From positions 18,910,001 to 18,974,000 of the forward strand of contig JBHGNT010000017.1 in NCBI GenBank assembly GCA_043228905.1: a stretch of 64,000 nt of DNA, written 5' to 3'. Shown here piece after piece: positions 10,831 to 25,885 of the stretch. Positions within the stretch are counted from its first letter, which is position 1; each line of letters begins with the position of its first letter. The DNA is from Azolla caroliniana (taxonomy: Eukaryota; Polypodiophyta). The notes beneath the pieces were generated by a model. It had not been told where the DNA came from and did not search any database. It was given only the letters and a program-made list of their open reading frames with translations. Both the position numbers and the translations under genes were made by a program.

Positions 10831-11229
10831 CCTTTTTTTTTTATCACAAGTTATATGAGAAGAAGAAGAAGAAGTAGTAGTAGTAGCAAAACCAACATCA
10901 AAAAATACATCACCACGTTCAGGGATGGGATTGTAGTAGCAACACCAACATCTCTCTCTGTCTCTCTCTTTCTCTGTCTCACGAACGACAGATACATCTA
11001 TCTTGTCCAGAAGGATATAAATACATACATATGTAAGGTCTGCAGATATATATATATATATATAATTGATGTGCATATTAAAACATACCATATCCCATCT
11101 TATCCTATTTTGTTGAACTGAGAGAGCCTGTTTCACGGTGTGTGATCACAGTAAAGAAGTTTTCCTGCTAACCTTTACCTAGATCGTCATCTACGCCCCC
11201 AGAATCCTCCCTGATCTTTCCTATCATCG

Positions 11230-13707
<2,478 letters not shown>

Positions 13708-14328
13708 CTGGTGTTTGAGGTCATTTTTGGGCAAATATATCCCTGCACATATCAAGAATGATGTCAAAGTAATTTTTGCTTTTTGAAATTAGAGTGAACT
13801 CTATGTTAACTATCACGTGTTTGCGACTAGCTCCATAATAATAGCCTTCAACAGGTATAAATTGTTGCATTAAGTGGATGGTGATAATTAGAATAATTTT
13901 GTCTCAAAACTTGCATAAGGAGCGCAATGGTAGCGGAAATAATCATAAACTTGCAAAAAGCATAGTACAGGCTATAGGGCATATTGCAGTACGTATCGGG
14001 TCAAATAATATTTACAGTTCGATATTATGTTAATCTATCATTGGATATACCCGAGTCAATTGAGATTCAATATAACAGCTCCATAGTACAGGTATAATAT
14101 ATTACCATTATTAATTATCAGAAGAGAACGTGATGCAGAATGTTTGTGAGGCTTATCATTTAAAGTAAGAGCAATTATTGAGGAAAATAATAACATTTAA
14201 TATGGGAACAAAATCATTGTGGGAGATTGGAATATTTGTGAAATAGGATTATTGAGAGATGAATGATTGATTCATATCTGAACTTTGTGAATGAAAGGAT
14301 TTAAGGGGTCTCAAAGATCATGTATAAT

Positions 14329-14583
14329 ATTGAGCTTATTGAGCCTTTTGCAATGTAATCTTGCCACTAACTTGGGCTTTTATCATTGATGATGAAGTCA
14401 CCATTAGAATAGTTTTTCATATTTGATCTGTGTGAAATCATAGGTATTAGGCTGTGTTAAAGATTATTTGTGTAGTATCATGTTTACCGAGCCTTTCATA
14501 GATTATATGTAGTGGTTGTCAAGCCTTTCACGATGCAATCTTGTCATTGATTTGGGATTTTAGTACTGATGTTGATGTCACGT
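14329..14583 (+). repeat. Imperfect direct duplication, spacing about 183 bp
   Basis: The text GAGCCTTTTGCAATGTAATCTTG...TTGGG(C)TTTTA...GATG(A)TGAAGTCAC at 14340-14402 recurs diverged at 14520-14582 (AAGCCTTTCACGATGCAATC ... GTTGATGTCAC). Old and unclassified. Confidence 0.6.
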
Positions 14584-16979
14584 ATCAGACAAATTTTTCT
14601 TTCTTGGATAAATAGGTAAGAATGATGCGTCTCCACTGATGTCTACCCTTTCCTCTTAAGGGATTTGAAAAGCTGAATTACATAATTGCTTGAAATCAAT
14701 TCAATTTTGCTCATGTTTTGGTGGATGTTAAGCATGCGTTACACATAATAGTTAATCCAAGTCTATTGGATGAGGGAAGAATAGCATTGCTTAAAAATCC
14801 AATTAGAGGAGAAACAAAGTAGGTTCAAAATGAAGTTGTGGTTTTATATGGGTAATTTGACAAGGGTCTCTCATAATTTGTGGGATGGTTGTGGAAGCGA
14901 TAAAAAGTAGTCCTAGCTATATTTGTAAGTTGCAAAGAGATCATTATGAGGGTGTTGCTACCAATTACATTAATTAAATGTAATAGCAAAGGAGTTCGAG
15001 AAGAGTAAGGCATATATAAGACTTATCAATGTATATCTTTTGGGTTTGAGGCTCATCAACTCATATGAACCCTTCAACATCCATAATTCTTCTTTCTCCC
15101 CTCTTGTGAAGAACAATTCTAGAAATAGTTGAAGGCATGGTTGTTGCCTTATAGCCTTACATTGCCAAACCATAGTAAGCACCGAGGGGAATTTGATTAA
15201 ACATCCTATGCTTTTTCCATGTCATGTGACCCATAACTCTTACAAAGTGATGCTAAACATAGGTATACAAACTTTGGTGCATAGATGATGGAAGGACAAT
15301 TCAACACTTGGGAATCAATGAAATTTAATGCTTATGGAACAATTATATAATCTTATTGCAAAATAATTGAATTCCCCTTCTATAAGTTTCAAGCAAATGT
15401 ACGGAATCACACACATTTGCATGAAATAACGTTACCCAACCAAAATTTTGCCCAAACAAATTTTTGCAGTTTCAAATGATATCTTGCTTTAGCAATGACG
15501 CAACCCTTACATTCTTGGAAGTGATTAGTTCATTGCTTGATGTGGGTCAGTCAATTGTGGAGTATTAGACACATAATCTTAGGCTCATCAATAGAGTCTC
15601 GACAATGTCCCAAGATGGCGTGTTGAGGGGAGTGGATAGTCCCCTTTATATATCACCAATATCTTAGGCCCTTAGACAACCACATATTCCCATCTGTAAC
15701 TATAGTAAGTATGGTTTTATCTGAAAGTCTAGGATAAATGGTTTGACATCATTAAACCATTAAAATTAGCTTTAGAATTTCTCCAAAAGATTATGCCTCA
15801 TGAAACATAAAAATAATTTGTGTTTTACTTGAGGGAGATATGGAGCACAAACATTCCCACTATGGTAGAGGAGACCATTAGAAATGTGGAAGGTTGACTT
15901 TGAAGTTGTGATTGTAATGTCATCTAGTTTCTTGTAAAGAAACCATCATCATGGTATTTATAAATTCTAGGGAATTGGTTTAGTATACGTATGTTTTGGA
16001 CCTTTAAAAAATCAGCAAATGACGTCGCCAATTACAAAACATTATGAAAAAACTTTTGTATAAGACAAAAAAAACCAAGACGATTGTAAAAGAAGGTGTT
16101 GGTATCTCTCAAACACGATGCATAGCTTGATGCTATACCCAACACTTTTGTGTCTCGCCAAATATTGCAAATAAGGTGACATTTAGTGTTGTCAAAATAT
16201 GCCGCGAAACATTGCATTTGTTGTGCAAAACGAAAAGAAGAAAAACAAAACATGGGATTTTAAATATTCCCAGCTATATGTATCGATTTATAATATTGTT
16301 ATGCACAACAAAACATACCCAATAAGGTGCAAAGCATCTAAAATACAGAAAATCTAATTGATAAAATCATCAATCACATAAAACATACACATGATAAGGT
16401 TTAGTGTCACTAGAGTTGGCGCAAGCCAATGCAAATGTTCTTACATTGAGGATTGTCATATTAATTCCTGATTTAGCCACTAAGATAGTTTCTTTATCCC
16501 TATCCTATTGGAAATTGAACAAGAAATGCATGACCTTGCGTATGTGTATGTGTATGTGTATGTATCCACGTGTATGTATGGTTATGGAGGCATTTCTTCT
16601 AGTTTCACGATGAATTTCCATCATTGTACAATTACAATTGTCCCCTAGTTCTCTCATGGGTTTGTTAACAAGAAAATGTTGTTGCTTACTTAGCTCTTAA
16701 TAACATGACTTCTCTAACAACCCCAATGTTCCTCAAACTTCAATCAACATGGACACATGATGATCGAAATCTCTTCTCCCATGTGAGCCCATTGATCCGA
16801 AATGCATCAACATGATCCAATGAGCTGACAAACTCCCATACCAAATTATTTACCACTATCCCATACATTGTCACATCATGGAAACTTTCGAACACACTCA
16901 TAACACGACAAAAGTAGCTCTTCGGGGACACTACACATTGTCTCTCGATTGGCTACTTAGACACATCCCACAAGCTAAA

Positions 16980-17014
16980 CCACACACACACACGCACACA
17001 CACACACACACACA
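16980..17014. repeat. (CA)n microsatellite
   Basis: Nearly pure CA/AC units with one CG variant. Confidence 0.95.
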
Positions 17015-17574
17015 TGCTCCTTGTCCACTTTTAGTAACTCCCACTGCACTCTTTCTACCCTTTTGATTTCATAGTCTTGTCCTTCACTAGGTGGTTAATA
17101 AACACCCTCTCACATTATTGGATTTCTCAAAACCCATATTGTCCCTTGACCCTTCTTCCCATTTGCTCACCTTGGATTGGTTAGTTCACCACTACCAACC
17201 TCCCTCACATAAATAGTCTGATACCTTCACCCAACCATAGCCGTCACTAGTGATGTGTGAGTCACATAGGTAAGTTAAGTTACTATAAAAGTATATATAT
17301 TCCTCATACTTGGCTTTCCAAAATCTTCAAATGATTCCCATGTGCCTAGTGTGAGGGAGTTTACTTCCTTCACGTTTATTGTTTGTATAGGTTTCTTTTT
17401 TGGGGCTTAGGTTTCTACGTTTTAGTAATTTTGCTAATTGCCCTATGTTCTTTTTACATTTCCATTAGCATGGGTCGACATTTTTTAACACTTTCAATTT
17501 TAGGGCCACTTATCTTGGTAGGTTTCATTTTGTAGTTTCTTAACTTTTTGGCAAAGAACCTTTTAACGTTATTG

Positions 17575-17627
17575 CTCTCTGTCTCTGTCTCTATCTCTGT
17601 CTCTGTCTCTCTCTCTCTCACACACAC
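17575..17627. repeat. (TCTCTG)n/(TC)n/(CA)n compound microsatellite
   Basis: Degenerate TCTCTG units followed by a TC tract and ACACACA. Confidence 0.9.
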
Positions 17628-18489
17628 AAACACATTGTGTGAAATTTCACTCTCAAGCCCTCACTATTCCTCATGTTTTTCTTCTGTTGGTATATTCTCT
17701 TTGCTTCCTCCTTTCATAGATGTTGTCCTTCTCAATCACAAATGTTTCATGTACTTGGCATTTCGTTTCTTGCTAGAAGGTGCTACTCTCATTGTCTCCA
17801 TATCTTTTCCCCTTTACACACGCACAATTTTCAACAAAGTTGATTCCTCATAAGTGGATCAATGAGTCTTGGTTTGAAAGTAGCAATTGGAATCATTGAA
17901 ACAAAGATAAAGTGGTGTTGTCAAAATGATTAAAAGTGACCACTCCTAAACTCTTCGATGAGTCATCATCAGAATCATCCCAAAGCTTGGACGTCATTGT
18001 TGCGTTGAGTAATAGAGACTAGCATTCCTAGATTTTGCGTTTGGGTAGGAGTTATGGGCATTTTATAGTTGGTACGAGCTACCTTTGGTATGTTGCTATT
18101 GTGAGACCTCACTTCCCTTCAATACTAATGGGGTATCATAAAATAAAAGAGGTGGGTGCCTTACACAATATTGTTACCAATCCCTAAAGCAAGGAGACGT
18201 TTGATGAATACATGTTTGTTTGTTAAACGGTTCGCATTCAGATGCAAAAGAAACATAGAAAATGTAGCTCCCTAAAGCTTACGGTTTACAACGTTTAAAT
18301 TGTACAATATGACAAGAGTCTCTAGAAATTGTGATATTGTTTTTTCAGTTTTCGAATAGTGCCCTATTCTATCAATTAATTGTTCTTAGAATGGACCACT
18401 TTCCACAACTGAAAGATTGGTTCAAAACATTACCAAATAAATGTAGTTTCCTTGTAACAGAATCACCTCAAGAGAGGCGGCTTCAGAAC

Positions 18490-19973
18490 TGTTAGGCCTA
18501 TCCACTCAAGTGGAGCCCACAACTTACAGACGGTTGAGAGCCGGCCTAGGGCAGAAGAGTCGACTGAGAACCAAGTGAGGGTTGAGGAACAAAGCCAGCA
18601 AGGAGTATCTAGAGCCGATTAGGGCCGACAAAGAGTCGACAATTGACTGACAATTGACTACCGGCTGAGCGCCGAATCAACTTAGGACTAAAAAGAGAAA
18701 AAGTTATAATTATTTATAACTATATTTATATATACATATATATGTATGTATGACTTTTTCTTTTGTATGTTTTTTTTGTGTGTGCGTGTGAATGTGCAAG
18801 GAAAAAAGAGACACTGCACAAAAAAGAGAGCAAGACATATAAAAGGCGTGGAGACACACGTACAGAATATACATAGAGAGATTGAGACATTGAGAGCAAG
18901 AGATAACTTTGAGTACAGAGACAACACAAAGAGAGACAATTGAGAGACAACGGTATATACGGAGAAAACAAAGAAGTGAGAGAACAAAAGAGAGAAAAAC
19001 AACAAGAGCCGGATGATGAAGACCCGATGAGAACTGGATGAAGAGTACTCGGCAAGAGCCGAATGGCGAAGGCTCGGTGAGAAGCGCTCACCGGATGAAG
19101 GGACATATTCGTAAATATATTTCTGAGAGTCCATCGGGGCTATATGTGTAAATAGCCGAAAAGTCATATTAGTATAAATATGACTTAGGGCAAACTCTTT
19201 TAGTGTTGTTGTCATTCTTGTTGGCGCAAGATTAGAGTGCGCAACTGTGTACAGAGAGAGTGAGAGAGAGGAAGAGGTCGTTGCCTCTTATTGTAACCGC
19301 CGCCTGTGGCGAAGATAGCAAGCTCGAGGTCGTGGCCTCGGTGCTTTCTTATTGTACATTCTTATATAGTGATAGTTTGCGGTCTGTGGGCTGCCGTGGT
19401 TTTTCCCGAGTTTGGGTTTTCCACGTAAACATCGTGTGTACTCATCTCTCTATTGTGTTGTGCTTTCATTCCCTGTTTTCTGTGTTTTATTCTAGGCTCG
19501 GTTGTGGCCGAGTGTTGTTCATCGGGAGCGTGTAGTTCCTGTCAATTTCCTCTAGTCAAAGCCTAGACAGACTCTACTCAGTTGTACTCACTGTTATTCT
19601 ATCCACCCAATCGAGTGAAGATTGTAGCCAAGGTTGTTGCCTTGAAGTTTGTACATTCCTCTAGTCAAAACCTAGAGAGGTTGTACTTAGTTGTAATCAT
19701 TGTTATTCTATCCACCCAATCGGGTGAAGGTTGTAACCAAGGTTGTGGCCTTGAGGCAGATACATTCCTCTAGTGAAAATCTAGAGAGGTTGTATTCGGT
19801 TGTACTCAGAACATAGTGAAGTTGTTTGGAACCAACGGTTCCCGTGGTTTTTGCCTATTTTGGTTTTCCACTTTAAAATTTGGTGTACTCTGATTTTTTG
19901 TTTCTATTTGTGTCTGTCTTATATCATGTTGGAAATCTAAAGCTCATCCCGATTCACTCCAATATTCCTAACA
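18490..19973 (+). repeat. 5' LTR of copia element E
   Basis: 1484 bp, with ends TGTTAGG and CCTAACA as perfect 7-bp inverted termini. Internally, a block with GAGTG/GGTGAAGRTTGTA and TTCCTCTAGT(C/G)AAAA(C/T)CTAGAGAGG recurs about three times between 19548 and 19800. Part of it resembles the solo LTR at 25886-26491. Its second copy is missing from the window. Confidence 0.85.
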
Positions 19974-19975
19974 AG

Positions 19976-19990
19976 TGGTATCAGAGCCAA
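19976..19990 (+). other. Primer-binding site of element E
   Basis: TGGTATCAGAGCCAA, two bases after the CCTAACA end of the LTR. It is the classic plant initiator-Met tRNA primer site. Confidence 0.9.
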
Positions 19991-20018
19991 GGTTTATACC
20001 CTCCGCAAAACTTGGAAT

Positions 20019-20503
20019 ATGGATGATTCACTAGGCGGGATGATTAAGTTGTCTGGATCCAACTACCCCATATGGAAGTCCAAAATGAGGGACATGCTAG
20101 TATGCAAGGACTTCTGGTTTCCTATACAACATGGTAAGAAGAAACCCGAGAAAATAGATGCATTGACTTGGGATGACATGTATCTAAAGACATCTGCATA
20201 CATTTGATGTTTTATAGACATGAGTCTATATAACAACTTCGGTGATGAAACCAAAGCAAACGAGTTATGGAGGAAAATCGAGAGTATGTTTCAAACCAAA
20301 AATGCCTTAAATAGAGTCTTCGTGTTTAGGAAACTTGTAAGAATTAGATATCAAGATGGCTCTAGTATGGCAGAGCATCTAAACATGTTTCAAGGATTAA
20401 TAAGTCAAACTGTCTCTTTAGATATACCTCTAGCAAATGAGGTGTTGACCTTGTTATTGTTAGGCTCTCTCCCGGATAGTTGGGAAACCCTTGTGACAAT
20501 TGG
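20019..20503 (+). pseudogene. Gag N-terminal part of element E
   Basis: Reads MDDSLGGMIKLSGSNYPIWK, then a TGA after TSAYI (about 20205, where the related element C has Trp), then CFIDMSLYNNFGDETKANEL, ending LGSLPDSWETLV. This is a copia Gag (UBN2 type). It is interrupted at 20504-20508 by the insertion of element C. Confidence 0.88.
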
Positions 20504-20508
20504 GATTG
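20504..20508. repeat. Target-site duplication GATTG (left copy)
   Basis: Immediately left of the TGATGAGAATC end of element C; exact partner at 27297-27301. Confidence 0.92.
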
Positions 20509-21091
20509 TGATGAGAATCGTGACCGGCCACAACCGGCTTCTCGTTCGGATGTTTGGGTGCAGGGAATGCAAAATAGAATGCACGTAAAATAGAATGCAC
20601 TCAGACAGAGTATGAAAAACAGAAATAGCACAAGAGACAGAAACACGCGATCTTAACGTGGAAACCCGAAATGGGAAAACCATGGGGGGTCCACAAACCC
20701 CGAGAAACAGAATCACTATGCTAAAAAGGAGGAGTACAATTAGAAGCTCCGAGGCAACGACCTCGAGATTCTACTTCGTCAACAGACGACTACTCAGTTA
20801 CACACTCTCTCACTCTCACTCTCGTACAATTACACAGTTACAAAGGCAACGAATTTCTGAGTAACTTTTCTAACAACAACTCATCATGCTAGCATTATTA
20901 TTGCCCTAAGTACTTATATACTAGTACACCTTTTGGGTTATTTACAAGTGTAGCCCATAAGGGCATATTTAGACTATTTACAAGTATAGTCTTTTGAGTT
21001 GGCTGTCTACACAATTTCGGTTTCGGCCTTGGCCAACTTTCTCATCAACTCGGCTCTTCTCTTCCCATCTAGAGGGACTCCTTTCCTAACA
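20509..21091 (-). repeat. 3' LTR of element C
   Basis: 583 bp from TGATGAGAATCG to TTCCTAACA (plus strand); aligns end to end with 26719-27296. Confidence 0.9.
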
Positions 21092-21104
21092 GACTCCCCC
21101 TTCA
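21092..21104 (-). other. Polypurine tract of element C
   Basis: The minus strand reads TGAAGGGGGAGTC directly before the TGTTAGG start of the LTR. Confidence 0.8.
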
Positions 21105-21326
21105 CTCCGACATGGGGTACTGCACTAATCCAATCTTCTGTCGGCACACACTTAGCTTTTGGGTTGGTAACACTTTAGTCAACATATATGATCCATTTTC
21201 AGCCGTGTAGATCTTCACTAGAGTGAACTCCCTTTCTTCTACCCTCTCGCGGAGCCAATGATACCTCCGTTGGATGTGCTTTGTGCTCGAGTGGTAGGTG
21301 GCATTTTTCGCAAGGTGGATGACACT

Positions 21327-22663
21327 CTAATTGTCGCAATAGAATTGGAATTCTTCCTGCCAAATTCCCAGCTCACTGATAAACTCCTTCATCCATACGA
21401 TTTCCTTGCCGGCTTCTACTGTGGCCATGTACTCGGCTTCCGTGATCGACAACGCCACGACCTTCTGCAACCTCGATTGCCACGAGACAACTCCCCCTGC
21501 ATATGTCATTACGTATCCAGACGTGGATCGGTTGGTATCTGCATCAACTGATATGTCCGAATCCGTGTAGCCTTCCAATGTGGGGTTACCTGAGCCGAAA
21601 CGAAGACACACGCTCAAGGTGCCTCTCAGGTACCGAAATATCCATTTCACAACAGGCCAATGCTCTTTCCCGGGATTGCTCATCTATCGGCTGACCACTC
21701 CGATGGCGTATCCAATGTCCGGCCTTGTACACACTATCGCATACATCAGGCTTCCAACCGCCGAGGCATACGGGACTTTTGACATCTCGGCCTTTTCGGT
21801 TTTCGATTTCGGACATTGATCTTAACTCAACTTGTAGTTCATCGGCAATGTCAAGCCGACCGGTTTCACGCCTTCCATGTCGAATCTTTGGAGCACCTTT
21901 GTCACATATTTCTCTTGTGACAATCATAGCAATTTCTGTCCCGAACAATGTGCATACCCAGGATTTGCTTTGCCGGACCCATATCCTTCATCAAGAATGA
22001 CCCGTTCAAGGCCATCTTTAGTGCTTGGATCTTCATATGGTCCCGTCTGACAATTAGCATGTCGTCCACGTACAATAAAAGGATGAGGAAATCTCCTCCA
22101 TCGAACTTCTTCACAAATACCCAGTGATTGGCCTGCGTTTTGTGGTACCCGTTTTCAGTCATGAAGGATTCGAATTTTCGGTACTATTGCCATCGAGCCT
22201 ACGTCAACCCGTACAAGCTCTTCCTCAATTGGCATACCATGTTTTCTTTACCTTTCATTACGAATCCTTCCAGTTGTAGCATATATATCTCCTCTTCGAG
22301 ATCTCCATGTAGAAACGCCATCTTGACATCCAATTGTTCGATTTCGAGATCCATGTTGGCCTCAATGCTCAACACGGTTCGGATGGACGTCATCTTCACT
22401 ACTGAGGCAAATATTTTGTCAAAATCCACGCCCTTCTTTTGTTGAAACCCTTTTACGACAATTTGTGCTTTATATCTAGGTGAATTTCGGCCATCTCTTG
22501 GTTTCAACTTGTATACCCACTTATTTTGGAGTGCCTTCTTCCCCTTCGGCAACTCGGTCAGTTCGTATGTGTGGTTCTCATGCAAGGAATCCATCTCCTC
22601 TTGCATGGCATGTGACCACTCTCGGCAGTGGGTATCTTTCGTAGCTTCTTCATAGCTTTCCAA
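21327..22663 (-). pseudogene. Reverse transcriptase and RNase H of element C
   Basis: Minus strand, in order. The RT N-terminal part is at 22199-22663 (EWSHAMQEEMDSLHENHTYE, KWVYKLKPRDG, VKGFQQKKGVDFDKIFA, LDVKMAFLHGDLEEEIYM). The RT C-terminal part is at 21902-22162, where the catalytic YVDD is intact (LLLYVDDMLIVRRD) and LGMHIVRD follows. RNase H is at 21327-21683 (KHWPVVKWIFRYLRGT-like text, GYTDSDISVD, SWQSRLQKVVALSITEAEYM). The pieces lie in different frames and the stretch 21684-21901 is frameshifted, so no full Pol can be made. Confidence 0.9.
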
Positions 22664-22697
22664 CTCCCCTCATCGGTTAGCAGTACGCGTTCTTCAT

Positions 22698-23661
22698 CTA
22701 GAAATATTCGGGGGCTCTTCGCTCTCTAAGGGGGTATCTTTGGCCTGCGTTCGGTACAGTTAGTTCATCTTCAACCTCTTTGTTCGAGTCGATTTCGGTT
22801 CCTCGTTCGGACGACTCCCCTTGATCATCAGTTGTTTCTCGATTTTGCCGAGTATTAGATCGATCGATTGATACGTGTTCGATTTCGATTGAATCGTCAT
22901 CTACACGATCCAACCGAGCATTATCTTGACTCGATTCGGTGGTTGGAGACTTTTTCTCGTTCTCCCAATCAATCATTTTCTTCTCTTCCATGAAGACAAC
23001 GCCTCAGCTCCTAATCACCTTCTTCTCGGCTAAGTTCCATAGCCGATAGCTGAACTCATCATCGCCGTAACTGAGAAATATGCACAACCGAGATTTCGGG
23101 TCTAATTTCCCCCTCTGGTCCTTTGCCACATGCACAAAAGCAAGACAACCGAACACCCTCAAATCTCGGTATGACACGTCTTTGCCACTCCATACCCGTT
23201 GTGGGATATCACCGTCCAAGGGTACTGAGGGTGATCAATTTACCACATATGTTGATGTCATTAGCGCCCCAGCCCAGAACGTTTTCGGTAATTTCGCATG
23301 TGCAAGCATGCTTCGGACTCTCTCCATTATGGTCCGGTTCATTCTCTCGGCCAACCCATTCAGCTACAGTATACTCAAGCCGAATTCCTTCTTTTCAACA
23401 ATATTCTTCGAACAGTCCGCGGTACTCTCCGCCATTGTCCGCTCGGACTACCTTCAACTTACGGTCGGTTTCTCTCTCGGCCCTCGCCTGGAACTCTTTG
23501 AAGAAGGATAATACTTGATCCTTCGTCTTCAGCACGGAAGCCCACAACTTCCGGCTATAGTCGTCTATAAAGGTCACGAAATATTGTGAACCACTATGCG
23601 ACTTCGAGTCCACGTAGCATACATCCGTATGCACGAGTTCCAGCGGTATCTTCTTCCTCAT
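22698..23661 (-). pseudogene. Integrase and integrase-RT linker of element C
   Basis: The integrase core at 23395-23661 reads LELVHTDVC, FIDDYSRKLWASVLKTK and RADNGGEYRG, then a stop. Degenerate text follows to 23220. The integrase tail (SYRDLRVFGCLAFVHVAKDQ) is at 23004-23219. An acidic linker (22698-22991) ends QRYPLRERRAPEYF, the usual lead-in to copia RT. Broken by stops and frameshifts. Confidence 0.87.
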
Positions 23662-23673
23662 TGGGGGCCTCGT

Positions 23674-24411
23674 TCAAAAGGATGTTCGATTTTGCTTTCC
23701 GGCCAAGCAATCCATGCATTTCTCAAGTTGCACGTTCTTCACTTCCAGAATGAGGTTGTCCTCGGCAAGCTTTTGCATCCCCTTTTGGCTCATGTGGCAC
23801 AACCTCCTGTGCCACAGTTCACTGACTATTTCGGCTACCACATTCACTTCCCCACGGCATAATCGAGCATTCATTATGTACAATGTGTTGGTTTTCCGTG
23901 CTCGAGCCACGATTAGGCTCCCCTTGCAAAATGTCATGACACCATTCCGGATGCTACTTGAGTAGCCTTCATCATCCAGCCGACTGGCTAATATCAGGTT
24001 CAATCTTTACGGATCCGAGATCATCGGCCCTTTACGATGAGAAGCATTTCCGATCAGGGGTTAGGTGAAATGATGCACCCGAATCGACCACCCACGACGA
24101 TTCATCGCCGACAAGGTTCACTTCGTTCTACTCGCTAATGAGCAACAACTCCTCCTCACTTGTCGCAATCGCTGAGGTGTTCCTCCTTTCCGAATTTTTT
24201 TTTGGTTGCACACCATCGGATCCCCCTTTTTCCTTTCGGAAATGTCGGCAATTATTTTGAAAGTGCCCCGGCTTTCCGCAATAGAAGGATGTGGCCCTTC
24301 CTCTCGACTTCGACCTCGTCCCCGATTTGTCCCGGTTTTGGGGACTCCGATACCCGGCTCTTCCCCGGTTGTGGTCATCTTCCGTAACCAAGGCCTTCAG
24401 ATCGGTTCCGG
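23674..24411 (-). pseudogene. Gag end, zinc knuckle and protease/pre-integrase region of element C
   Basis: From high to low coordinates: TDLKALVTEDDHNRGR; an RS/RG-rich stretch; a knuckle FYCGKPGHFQNNC (about 24260) in which Ser stands where the first Cys should be; then a degenerate protease region; then the GAG-pre-integrase text ELWHRRLCHMSQKGMQKLA with CMDCLAGKQNR (23674-24003). Frame changes separate these parts. Confidence 0.82.
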
Positions 24412-25481
24412 TGTTGTGAAGTACGAAAGCTTCAAATTAAAAGTCTACAAAAAGATAAATACGTAACTAAAATAAGACATATCTTGATCATGTTTTATAA
24501 AGGTAATATTAAAAAACACACTATGATAATATTATACATTACATGTATAGGCAAATAAAATACATATACATTATATTACATGGACAAGAGAGGACTTGAA
24601 CCAACAACCCCCACCTTATGACTCATAAACCTTACCATTTACCCTATAATTGTAGTATATATAAAACAATATGTCTTGTTTTATTTGAAGTAATATTGTA
24701 TGGTTTAAATCTTAAACTATATAATGTATTATATGGATTTAAACCATATAATGTACTACATGTGCACCATATATTGTATTACATAGATGAGAGAAGACTT
24801 GAACCAACAACCTCCACTTTATGAACATCAAAGCCTACCATTTAGCCAATACTCAGTTGTTTTATTTAAAGTAGCATTGTATAGTCTAAACCATGTAATG
24901 TACTACATGTGCACCATATGGCCCACATGCAAAACCATCCCCTTCCTATAAAAGGAGAAGGGAGTATAGTCACAACGATATGAAGGAATTGATCAATATC
25001 AAAAGAACTATATTATAGATATCAATAGAATCAAATAGAGTTATATGGTAAGAGATATCACAATAGAGAAAGAAGAAAAGAAGGTCAATATACAAGAGAA
25101 GCTCTAAGTTGGCGGTTGTGGTGCTCAAATCTCAACAAAAAGGGTTCGAGGTTCGAGTCTTATCTCATTGAAAGATAGAAGAGAAGATTGTGGTCTACTA
25201 TCAAGAAAGAGAAGAGTGATAGAAGCGAAGATCGTGGTCTACCTTGTGAGACAAAGTTCGAATTCAACAACGCTCGCAACTATTTTGTAACTCTTTCATC
25301 AAATAATTATAGATCTCTTTTATTGCTTCAATTATCATTCTATATCCTATCTTGTTGATCACTATTTATCTATTTCTACTATTTCGTCTCTTCCGTCCAA
25401 AATCCCAGTGATTCCTTCATCCCTTTCACATTATCTTCTGTATACGCAACGCTACGCTTCTAGGTGAGCCACGCCATGACA
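24412..25481. mobile_element. Solo LTR F (about 1.07 kb) in gag of element C
   Basis: Starts TGTTGTGAAG and ends CCATGACA, flanked on both sides by CCGG (24408-24411 and 25482-25485). Removing it together with one CCGG restores an in-frame Gag reading (RRKDRES joined to GTDLKALV), which fixes the borders. It has no coding content. It carries a TATA-like CTATAAAAGG near 24948 and two diverged copies of a segment with GACTTGAACCAACAACC (about 24592 and 24801). An LTR that lost its internal region by recombination is the simplest reading; an orphan terminal-repeat element is the alternative. Confidence 0.78.
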
Positions 25482-25880
25482 CCGGACTCCCGGTCCTTTC
25501 GGCGAACTTCTTCATCTAGCAAGCTTGATTTGACTCTTGCTAGGGACAACTATTCCGTTCCGGCCCGACGTTGCCCAACATGACAAGTAACGTCTCCCAA
25601 CTATCCGGGAGGGAACCGAGCAGGAGTAATGCAAGTACCTCATCGGCGAGAGGTACTTCCAACGAGGTGGCTTGATGTATCAGTCCCTGGAAGGCATTCA
25701 TGTGCTCCACTATACTGGAGCCGTCCTAGTACCGGAGCCTCACTAGCTTCTAGAATACCGAAACCTGATTAACAAAAATCTTGTTCTGGAACATGATGTT
25801 GATCTTCTCCTAGAGTTCATGAGCCTTACTTTCTTCATTGAAGTTGTTGTATAGGCTCATGTCAATGAAGCACCAGATGT
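25482..25880 (-). pseudogene. Gag middle part of element C
   Basis: The minus strand reads CFIDMSLYNNFNEE, HELWEKINIMFQNKIFVNQ, SSIVEHMNAFQGLIHQATSL and ALLLLGSLPDSWETL, then RRKDRES at the solo-LTR border. It is homologous to the Gag of element E at 20210-20490. A few in-frame stops. Confidence 0.85.
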
Positions 25881-25885
25881 ATTAT

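Larger units (their letters stand above)
13708..18489. other. AT-rich spacer, no gene recognised
   Basis: Short ORFs only; none gives a recognisable protein on either strand. It contains an imperfect duplication (14329-14583), a CA tract and a TC tract, listed separately. The rest shows no structure that I can name. Confidence 0.65.

Noticed and set aside
10342-11136. Long overlapping ORFs on both strands (259 and 195 codons)
   Set aside because: They run through GA, TA and C-rich low-complexity sequence and a tandem duplication; no family character.
14825-15182. Minus-strand ORFs around 15 kb as a possible gene or retroelement part
   Set aside because: No recognisable motif, no splice-consistent extension; kept as spacer.
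18688-19215. 175-codon minus-strand ORF rich in Ser, Phe and Leu
   Set aside because: It lies antisense within the LTR of element E; hydrophobic text from AG-rich DNA.
25140-25170. Pol III B-box-like GGTTCGAGTC, possible tRNA or SINE
   Set aside because: No A box or cloverleaf at the right distance, and it lies within solo LTR F.
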